Origin: DASSNU01 sp035701265
GTDB lineage: Bacteria > Gemmatimonadota > Gemmatimonadetes > Gemmatimonadales > Gemmatimonadaceae
Reading direction: 5' to 3'
DNA: 64,000 nucleotides
Assembly: GCA_035701265.1 (NCBI GenBank)
Contig: DASSNU010000017.1
Coordinates: 140,356-204,355, forward strand
The translations under genes and the position numbers were made by a program. The notes beneath the pieces are model-generated. The model had not been told where the DNA came from. It worked only from the letters and a program-made list of their open reading frames with translations, and did not search any database. Positions 58,043-64,000 of the stretch are shown one piece after another (position 1 is the first letter of the stretch; each line of letters opens with the position of its first letter).

Positions 58043-60721
58043 TCAGTCAGCGCGGAGGGCGGCGACCGGGTCCGCGCGGGCGGCGCGGTGCGCCGGGAGC
58101 CAGGTGGCCAGGACGGAGACGAAGACCAGGAGCAGAGCGGCCGTCACGTACGACGGCACGTCGAGCGGCGTGACTCCAAAGAGGAGCGAACGCATGAGCC
58201 GCGTGAGCGCGGCGGCCGCCAGCAACCCGAGCGCCGCACCGGCCAGCGCCATTCCGACGCCCTGTCGCAGCACGCTGCGCAGCACACCGGCCGGACTCGC
58301 TCCCAGCGCGATCCGAAGCCCGATCTCGCGTGTCCGCTGGGTCACGGTGTAGGCGAGCACACCGTACAACCCGACCGCCGCGAGGATCACCGCCAGCGTC
58401 GCGAACCCCGACAGCAGTGCCAGGATGAAGCGCGGGCCAGCGAGCATGCGATCGAGGAGATCCGGTATCTCGCTCGCGGAGAGCACGCGCATCCGCGGGT
58501 TCACCTCCGCGAGGGCGCGACGGAGCGCCGGGATGGGACTCGCGCCGCCGGGCACATGCCTCACGATGAGCGTGAGCGCGAACAGTTGGGGCGGGGGGAA
58601 GTAGACCGTGTACGCTCTCCGGCCGCTGGCGCGTTGGCCGGGGAGATGCACGTCCTGCACGACCCCCACCACCGTGTTCCACGGCGCGTCATGTTCCTCC
58701 GAGAACCGGACACGTTTCCCCACGGCGTGCTCGCCTGGCCAGAGCGCGCGAGCCATCGTCGCGTTGATGAGCACCTCGTGCCGGCTCGTGTCGGGGTGCG
58801 CATCGAATGGCCGGCCATCGACTACGGGCAGGCGGATGAGCGAGAAATAGTCCGACGTCGCGGATGCAATGCCCATCGGCGTGCCCGCCCCGGCGATCGG
58901 TGACGCACGCCCTTCCACCTGGAGCGCGCCCATCATCATGCCTCCATGTCCCGGGAAACCGCTGGAGAGCGTTGCTCCCTGCACTCCGGGCACGCTGCGC
59001 ACCCGCTGCAGCAGCGCGTCCGAGAAGAGCTCGCTCTTCTGGATTGTCCATGGATCGTCGCGCGGCGGCGCGAGCGAGAGCGTGGTGAGCCCCGCTGCGT
59101 CGAAGCCAAGCGGAACGTCTTCCATGGCGCGGAGGCTACGCACCAGGAGTCCGGCGCCGACCAGGAGCACCACGGAGAGCCCCACCTCGGCCATGACGAG
59201 CGCTGCACGCACGCGCCGCGCGCCTCGGCGCCCCGCGAGCGACCGTCCGGACGCCTTGAGTGCGTCGTCGTTCCGGCGGTCGGTCACGAGCAGCGCTGGA
59301 AGGAGCCCGAAGAGCACGCCGGTGAGCAGCGCCAGCACCAGCCCGAAGGCCAGCATTCCCGGCTCCAGTCGGACTGCGGACAGTTGGGCCAGATCCTCGG
59401 GGCGATGCGCGACGATGAATCGCAGCGTCCCCGCCGCCAGCACCAGACCGAGCACGCCTCCGAGCAGCGCGAGCAGCGCACTCTCCGTTACGAGCTGGCG
59501 AACGATGCGTCCGCGGCCGGCACCGAGCGCGGTCCGTACCGCCAGCTCACGTTCGCGCGACGCGCCGCGGGCCAGGAGCACGTTCGCCACGTTCGCGCAG
59601 GCGATGAGCAGCACCAATCCCACCGCGCCGAACAGGATGAGCAGTGCGTCGCGTGCCGGCCCGGTGAAGAACGCATCGCCGAGCGGGCGCACGAAGGCGT
59701 GGAATCCCGTGGCGGCGCTCAACCGAGCGAGTCCCACACGTGGTGCGGTCTCGAAGTACGCTGTCCGTAGCTGGTCCAACTCTTTCGTGGCCTGAGCGAC
59801 CGTCACTCCGGGACGCAACCGCGCCAGGACGGTGAGACTCATGCGCGCGGTGTCCGGTGTGAGCGGAAGAAAGAAGGCGTGCCGCTCGCGATAGCTGTCG
59901 GGCATGTCGAAGTCGCGCGGTGCGACGCCGATGATGGTGTACGGACGGCCATCCAGATCGACGACGCGCCCCAGGATGTCGCGCGTCCCGCCAAAGCGCG
60001 TCCGCCAATCGACGTAGGACAGCATGGCGACCGGAGCGCTGGCGCCGCGCATCTCGGTGGAATCGAACGTGCGCCCGAGCAAGGGGCGTGCGCCCAGCAT
60101 GTCGAAGAGCGAGGGCTCGATGAGCGCCACGTGCTCTGTCGTGAGCGTGTTGCCCTCGCGCAGCGTCATCTCGGACGTGCTGGCGAAGGTGGTGAGCTCG
60201 AGCGACCGCGCGCCGCTCCGCCACGTATCGGCAAGCTCGGCAGTGGCGGAAACGAGCATCTGGTTGTTCCCCCACGCCTGCTGCAGCCAGACCAGCCGGT
60301 CGCCGTGCGGGTACGGTACCGGATCGAGAATGAGCCGGTGCACGGCGCTGTAGATGGCGGTCGTGGCGCCCACGCCGAGCGCGATCGTGAGGGCGGCAGT
60401 GACGGTGACCATCGGTGCGCGCCGCAGTTGCCGTGCGGCGAACCGCAGATCCTGCGTCCACCCCTGCCACACCGACTGCCGGCGCGCGTGCTCGTCGCGG
60501 CGGGCATCGAGCGCGCGGCAGTAGCGCCGCGCGTCTTCCAGGTCGCCGAACCGTCGCAGCGCCTCGTCGCGCGCCGCGCGTTCGTCCATCCCCTGCGCGC
60601 GGAGCTCCGCTTCGCGCATCTCCATGTGGAAGCGCAACTCCGCGTCGACGTCCGCGGCCACGCGGCGCTGGCCGTGCAGCGGGAGCCGGAAGAGGCGGCG
60701 CAGACCGGGAATGCGGGGCAT
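58043..60721 (-). CDS. ADOP/MacB-like FtsX-type permease
   Basis: An 892-residue orphan permease of the 'acidobacterial duplicated orphan permease' type: a short N-terminal cytoplasmic domain (~1-85; RLFRLPLHGQRRVAADVDAELRFHMEM), then two MacB-periplasmic-core/FtsX units. Each unit has a membrane helix, a periplasmic domain with G-R-x-F-x-x-x-x-D-x-x-x-x-A-P-V-A-type blocks, and three helices (LILFGAVGLVLLIACANVANVLLARGASRERELAVRTALGAGRGRIVRQLVTES and the C-terminal IGLRIALGASPAGVLRSVLRQG). No ATPase is encoded beside it, as is typical. ATG 60721 has GGGAGAA 6 nt upstream. A PadR gene lies 11 nt before it, presumably its repressor. Confidence 0.88.
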   Translation of the reverse strand: MPRIPGLRRLFRLPLHGQRRVAADVDAELRFHMEMREAELRAQGMDERAARDEALRRFGDLEDARRYCRALDARRDEHARRQSVWQGWTQDLRFAARQLRRAPMVTVTAALTIALGVGATTAIYSAVHRLILDPVPYPHGDRLVWLQQAWGNNQMLVSATAELADTWRSGARSLELTTFASTSEMTLREGNTLTTEHVALIEPSLFDMLGARPLLGRTFDSTEMRGASAPVAMLSYVDWRTRFGGTRDILGRVVDLDGRPYTIIGVAPRDFDMPDSYRERHAFFLPLTPDTARMSLTVLARLRPGVTVAQATKELDQLRTAYFETAPRVGLARLSAATGFHAFVRPLGDAFFTGPARDALLILFGAVGLVLLIACANVANVLLARGASRERELAVRTALGAGRGRIVRQLVTESALLALLGGVLGLVLAAGTLRFIVAHRPEDLAQLSAVRLEPGMLAFGLVLALLTGVLFGLLPALLVTDRRNDDALKASGRSLAGRRGARRVRAALVMAEVGLSVVLLVGAGLLVRSLRAMEDVPLGFDAAGLTTLSLAPPRDDPWTIQKSELFSDALLQRVRSVPGVQGATLSSGFPGHGGMMMGALQVEGRASPIAGAGTPMGIASATSDYFSLIRLPVVDGRPFDAHPDTSRHEVLINATMARALWPGEHAVGKRVRFSEEHDAPWNTVVGVVQDVHLPGQRASGRRAYTVYFPPPQLFALTLIVRHVPGGASPIPALRRALAEVNPRMRVLSASEIPDLLDRMLAGPRFILALLSGFATLAVILAAVGLYGVLAYTVTQRTREIGLRIALGASPAGVLRSVLRQGVGMALAGAALGLLAAAALTRLMRSLLFGVTPLDVPSYVTAALLLVFVSVLATWLPAHRAARADPVAALRAD

Positions 60722-60732
60722 GGCGTTCTCCC

Positions 60733-61065
60733 TCAGGCGGTCTCGACGATGGCGAACACGGCCGCCGCGAACGCACGCCAACTGTCGCTCTCGGCGCGGA
60801 GCGCGCGTCGCCCCGCGCGGGTGAGCTGGTAGTACTTGGCGCGGCGATTGTTCTCCGACAGCCCCCACTCCGATTCGATGGTCCCCGCGGCCTCCAGGCG
60901 GTGGAGCGCCTTGTAGAGCGCGGCATCCTCCACGGCCAGCACGCCGTGCGTCCGCTGGCCGATCCACTTGGAGATCGCGTAGCCGTGCATCGGCCCCCAC
61001 GAGAGCGTCTTGAGGACCAGCAGGTCGAGCGTGCCGTGCAGCAGATCGGCGGGGGTGCGGGGCAT
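60733..61065 (-). CDS. PadR-family transcriptional regulator
   Basis: A 110-residue PadR-like winged-helix regulator. The N-terminal DNA-binding half reads LHGTLDLLVLKTLSWGPMHGYAISKWI and LYKALHRLEAAGTIESEWG, followed by the wing ENNRRAKYYQLTRAG and a short dimerisation helix. ATG 61065 has GGAGAG 6 nt upstream. It lies 11 nt before the FtsX-type permease, forming the PadR-permease pair typical of Acidobacteria and Gemmatimonadota. A TTGACA -35 lies upstream. It probably represses the pair and responds to an unknown small molecule. Confidence 0.92.
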   Translation of the reverse strand: MPRTPADLLHGTLDLLVLKTLSWGPMHGYAISKWIGQRTHGVLAVEDAALYKALHRLEAAGTIESEWGLSENNRRAKYYQLTRAGRRALRAESDSWRAFAAAVFAIVETA

Positions 61066-61097
61066 GCGGGGCTCTCCACTAACCAGGTGTGGGGAGT

Positions 61098-61127
61098 AAG
61101 GTGCGCATGGAAACCGCAAACTGTCAA
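61098..61127 (-). promoter_or_regulatory. Candidate promoter of the PadR-permease operon
   Basis: On the minus strand a perfect -35 TTGACA (61127-61122), then an 18-nt spacer and CACCTT (61103-61098) as a weak -10. Transcription would start ~40 nt before ATG 61065. A weak -10 with a perfect -35 is common in activator- or repressor-controlled genes. Confidence 0.4.
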
Positions 61128-61152
61128 TCCCCCGCTGCCCTCGTCAGGGGAG

Positions 61153-61167
61153 CGCCCGCGGCGGGCG
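61153..61167 (-). terminator. Hairpin downstream of acs
   Basis: A palindromic stem CGCCCGC-G-GCGGGCG, 30 nt after the acs stop in its transcription direction. Loop too small for an ideal hairpin; some end pairs must open. No T-run. Confidence 0.25.
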
Positions 61168-61196
61168 ATCCGGAGCCGCGCCCGGCGGCGGTCCGG

Positions 61197-63161
61197 CTAC
61201 CCCTCGCGCTCCTCGTACTCGTCCTTGAGCCGCGCCACCACGGCGGGATCGGCCAGCGTCGTCGTGTCGCCCAGCGCTCGCCCGTCGGCGATGTCGCGCA
61301 GGAGACGCCGCATGATCTTTCCGGAGCGCGTCTTGGGAAGATCGGCGGCGAAGAGGATGTCGTCGGGCTTGGCCAGCGCGCCGATCTTCTCCGCCACGTG
61401 CTCGCGCAGCTCATCGCGCAGCGCGGGCGACGGGCGATTGCCTTCGCGCAGCGTGACGAAGGCGGCGATCGCCTGCCCCTTGAGCTCGTGCGTCTTTCCC
61501 ACCACGGCTGCTTCCGCCACCGTGGGGTGCGCCACGAGCGCCGACTCCACTTCCATGGTGCCGATGCGGTGGCCGGCCACGTTCAGCACGTCGTCCACCC
61601 GTCCCAGGATCCAGAAGTAGCCGTCGTCGTCGCGCTTGGCGCCGTCGCCCGGAAAGTAGAGATCGCGCCGGCCGGGCCACTTGGAGAAGTACGTCTGCAC
61701 GTAGCGGTCGTCGTCCCCCCAGATGGTGCGGAGCATCGACGGCCACGGCTTCGTGAGCGCCAGGAATCCGCCGCCGACGTCGATGCGCTCTCCCCTGGAA
61801 TCGAGCAGATCCGCCGAGATGCCGGGGAAGGGGACGGTGGCGCTCCCCGGTTTGGTGGCGGTTGCGCCCGGGAGCGGCGTGATCATGATCGCGCCCGTTT
61901 CCGTCTGCCACCACGTGTCGACGATCGGGCAGCGCTCGTGGCCGATGTGCTCGTGATACCACATCCACGCTTCGGGATTGATCGGCTCGCCCACGGTGCC
62001 GATCACGCGGAGAGAGGAGAGATCGTGCCGCGCGGGGTACTGGTTCCCCCACTTCATGAACGCGCGGATGGCGGTGGGCGCCGTGTAGAACACCGTCACG
62101 CCGTGCCGCGCGCACATCTCCCAGAAGCGGTCCTTGTCCGGCCAGTCGGGCGCGCCCTCGTACATCACGCACGTGGCGCCGTGCGCGAGCGGACCGTACA
62201 CGAGATACGAGTGTCCCGTCACCCACCCCACGTCGGCCGTGCACCAGAAGACATCGTCCTCCTTGAGATCGAAGACGAGCCGCGTGGTGGTGAGGACGCC
62301 GGTCATGTAGCCGCCGGTGGTGTGCACGATCCCTTTGGGCTTTCCCGTCGTCCCCGATGTGTAGAGGATGTAGAGCACGTCTTCCGCGTCCATCTCTTCC
62401 GGCGTGCGCGTGCCGGAGACGTCCTGCATGAGACGGTGCCACCAGTGGTCGCGCCCGTCCTTCATCTGCGCGAATGCTTCGTCGCCTCCCGCGCCCGGGC
62501 GGCGCATCACGACCACCACGGAACGGATGCTCGGCGTCTCCTCCAGCGCCTTGTCGGCGTTCCGCTTGAGCGGGACGATCTGTCCGCGCCGGTAACCGCC
62601 GTCGGCGGTGATGAGGACTTTCGCCTGGGCGTCGTTGATCCGGTCGCGCAGCGACTCGGCGGAGAAGCCGCCGAACACCACCGAGTGAATGGCGCCGATG
62701 CGCGCGCAGGCGAGCATCGCGATCGCCACTTCCGGGATCATCGGCAGGTAGATCGCCACGCGGTCGCCGCGCTTCACGCCCAGGCGGTCGAGCACGAGGG
62801 CGAAGCGGTTCACCTCGCGGTAGAGATCCCAGTAGGTGAGCGTGCGTCGATCGCCGGGCTCGCCCTCCCAGATGAGCGCTGCCTTGTTGCGCCGAGCCCC
62901 GCGTACGTGGCGGTCGATGCAGTTGACCGACGCGTTGAGCGTTCCGCCCAGGAACCACTTGGCGTGCGGCGGCGTCCACTCGAGCGTCGTCTGCCACGGG
63001 CGCGACCACTCGAGCTCGCGCGCCATCTCCTCCCAGAACGCTTCCGGATCACGCGCGGCGCGCTCGTAGATGTCGGTGGTGGAGACGAGCGCGTCGCGAC
63101 GGAAGGCGTCGCTCGGCTCGAACTTGCGGTGTTCCTGGAGGAGGACGTCGATGTCGGCCAT
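61197..63161 (-). CDS. acs: Acetyl-CoA synthetase
   Basis: A 654-residue AMP-forming acetate-CoA ligase. ANL-superfamily motifs are complete: YTSGTTGKPKG (A3/P-loop), GEPINPEAW, WWQTETGAIM (A5), YFPGDGAKRDDDGYFWILGRVDDVLNVAGHRI (A7-A8) and the C-terminal PKTRSGKIMRR with the catalytic, acetylatable Lys. The Trp-containing acetate pocket (WWQTETG) fits acetate. It activates acetate to acetyl-CoA in two steps. ATG 63161 gives the typical N-terminus. It is transcribed alone towards the PadR operon, with a palindromic hairpin after the stop. Confidence 0.96.
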   Translation of the reverse strand: MADIDVLLQEHRKFEPSDAFRRDALVSTTDIYERAARDPEAFWEEMARELEWSRPWQTTLEWTPPHAKWFLGGTLNASVNCIDRHVRGARRNKAALIWEGEPGDRRTLTYWDLYREVNRFALVLDRLGVKRGDRVAIYLPMIPEVAIAMLACARIGAIHSVVFGGFSAESLRDRINDAQAKVLITADGGYRRGQIVPLKRNADKALEETPSIRSVVVVMRRPGAGGDEAFAQMKDGRDHWWHRLMQDVSGTRTPEEMDAEDVLYILYTSGTTGKPKGIVHTTGGYMTGVLTTTRLVFDLKEDDVFWCTADVGWVTGHSYLVYGPLAHGATCVMYEGAPDWPDKDRFWEMCARHGVTVFYTAPTAIRAFMKWGNQYPARHDLSSLRVIGTVGEPINPEAWMWYHEHIGHERCPIVDTWWQTETGAIMITPLPGATATKPGSATVPFPGISADLLDSRGERIDVGGGFLALTKPWPSMLRTIWGDDDRYVQTYFSKWPGRRDLYFPGDGAKRDDDGYFWILGRVDDVLNVAGHRIGTMEVESALVAHPTVAEAAVVGKTHELKGQAIAAFVTLREGNRPSPALRDELREHVAEKIGALAKPDDILFAADLPKTRSGKIMRRLLRDIADGRALGDTTTLADPAVVARLKDEYEEREG

Positions 63162-63346
63162 GGGGGTCGGGGAGTGAGGTGGAGAGACACCGGCATCGCG
63201 GGATCGTCAACCTTCGTGCCATGCGCCCTGTGCTATCCGAGCGCTGCGTATGGCGCCGCGACGTGCTACGGGCTACGCTATCTCGCTGGAGGGGCGGAGT
63301 CCAGGGTACCTTCTTCGCAGCAGGGCGTTCTCGTACGAGGGATCGC

Positions 63347-63523
63347 ATGCGTGTCCATCACATGGGTGTCCATCGCTCCTTCACCGCGGCGGCTGCCACG
63401 GTCGCGGCCGGGCTGACGATCGTGCTGGCGGCCGTCGCCTGCTCCGGTGGACCTGAACGCGACGGCACAGACGCCCGTCCTGCGGCTCCGGCTTTCTGGC
63501 AAGTGGGTCACGTGTACCGCTGA
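63347..63523 (+). CDS. Tiny putative lipoprotein
   Basis: A 58-residue frame starting at ATG 63347 with GAGGGA about 5 nt upstream. The N-terminus is basic (MRVHHMGVHRS), then a hydrophobic stretch (~15-30) ending in AAVAC-SGG, a plausible though non-canonical lipobox. The mature part would be only ~25 residues (SGGPERDGTDARPAAPAF). It lies 14 nt before the truncated DUF3592-like gene. It may be a real small lipoprotein or a chance frame. Similar short frames without such a ribosome-binding site were rejected. Confidence 0.35.
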   Translation: MRVHHMGVHRSFTAAAATVAAGLTIVLAAVACSGGPERDGTDARPAAPAFWQVGHVYR

Positions 63524-63537
63524 ATCTCAGCGCCGCC

Positions 63538-64000
63538 ATGGCAAACCTTCTCGCACTGCGGAAGCATCCGAAGCCTGTGCGGTGGTGGCACGTTCTCTGG
63601 GCGCTGCCCTTGATCGGCGTGTTGTTCGTGTGGGGCCGCCAGGCGCTCATCGACCGAGCCAGTGCTGCACGTCAGCAGACGACGGTGGGCACGATCACTG
63701 GCCACGAGCCGAGCTATCACGACCGGTACTTCTACACGTACGCGGTAAGCGGGCAGACATTCCGCCACTGGCAAATCCCGCATCGGGTGACGTGGCATCT
63801 GGGGCAGAAGGTCGTTGTCTACTATGATCCCCAGGACCACGCTACGAGCTCGCTGACGAACTTCTCGGAGCGCAGTGCGGACGCGACCGGTCCCATCTCG
63901 TTGCTCCTCGTCCTGACCGTGGGGCTCATCGGCTACATCCTGTACGAGGCACGACACCAGGCGCGGGCCATGGACCGCACGAGAATTCCGGACGACCCCG
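63538..64000 (+). CDS. DUF3592-like membrane protein, 3'-truncated
   Basis: The frame from ATG 63538 is open to the last base, so 154 residues are visible and the stop lies beyond the window. It begins MANLLALRKHPKPVRWWHVLWALPLIGVLFVWG (transmembrane helix ~18-33), followed by an extracytoplasmic beta-rich part (TTVGTITGHEPSYHD, YFYTYAVSGQTFRHWQIP, VVVYYDPQDHATSSL) and a second helix (LLLVLTVGLIGYILYEAR). This is the layout of DUF3592 proteins: two helices flanking a small SH3-like domain with a Y-D-P motif. Composition is less GC-rich than in the preceding genes. Confidence 0.7.
   Translation, partial: MANLLALRKHPKPVRWWHVLWALPLIGVLFVWGRQALIDRASAARQQTTVGTITGHEPSYHDRYFYTYAVSGQTFRHWQIPHRVTWHLGQKVVVYYDPQDHATSSLTNFSERSADATGPISLLLVLTVGLIGYILYEARHQARAMDRTRIPDDP

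Noticed and set aside
61089..63416. 775-codon open frame on the plus strand
   Set aside because: Antisense to acs. No ribosome-binding site, low-complexity basic product.

Overview
The window is high-GC, densely coded DNA from a free-living, probably aerobic Gram-negative-type bacterium. I place it nearest Gemmatimonadota. That is inference from composition, from many GTG starts with 4-nt GTGA/ATGA overlaps, from a PadR regulator paired with an orphan FtsX-type permease, and from recalled family content, not from a database match. I see no rRNA, tRNA, CRISPR array, transposase or phage gene. Both ends cut genes: the frame at base 2 is already open and the frame from 63538 runs off the end.

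Layout. 1-4.3 kb: a His/Asp-rich secreted protein, a sigma-54-type activator with a receiver-like domain lacking its Asp, an EF-hand-like lipoprotein, a TPR protein and an L,D-transpeptidase. 4.5-13.7 kb: aconitase, an M20 hydrolase, a patatin fused to a ferredoxin domain, a SulP anion transporter and an APC permease.

13.8-40 kb: a glycan or natural-product assembly locus. Minus strand: an asparagine-synthetase-like enzyme with Thr in place of the glutaminase Cys, then (upstream in the transcript) DUF5989/SxtK-like, SxtJ-like and NodU/CmcH-type carbamoyltransferase genes. Plus strand: a 42-codon leader ORF, SGNH protein, GH1 glycosidase, GMC oxidoreductase, flippase and two GT4 glycosyltransferases. 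Converging from 40 kb is an 11-gene minus-strand operon: SGNH protein, GT2, two GT4, two small membrane proteins, two alkaline-phosphatase-superfamily proteins around a Gfo/Idh/MocA oxidoreductase, and an intact asnB. The genes are consistent with building, carbamoylating, amidating, acylating and exporting a glycoconjugate. No polymerase, chain-length regulator or initiating phosphoglycosyltransferase is present here.

40.5-50.8 kb: a kynureninase-like PLP enzyme, a small conserved protein, a dedicated sortase/substrate pair, an M28 peptidase, two TPR proteins, an M16 double-domain peptidase and a YdeI/OmdA-like protein. 50.8-57.9 kb: a degenerate AdoMet-decarboxylase-like protein coupled to a membrane/TIM-barrel protein, a CDP-alcohol phosphatidyltransferase, a small barrel-like protein, an alpha/beta hydrolase, a coiled-coil protein and a DsbA-VKOR disulfide pair. 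58-64 kb: the permease with its PadR regulator, acetyl-CoA synthetase, a tiny putative lipoprotein and a truncated DUF3592-like membrane protein.

Several convergent gene junctions carry tandem repeats or strong hairpins (13721-13804, 27837-27868, 54049-54176). The most notable observations are the Cys-less asparagine-synthetase homologue beside the SxtI/J/K-like trio, the patatin-ferredoxin fusion, the AdoMetDC homologue without pyruvoyl or proton-donor residues, the sortase/substrate pair, and the paired paralogues across the glycan locus.
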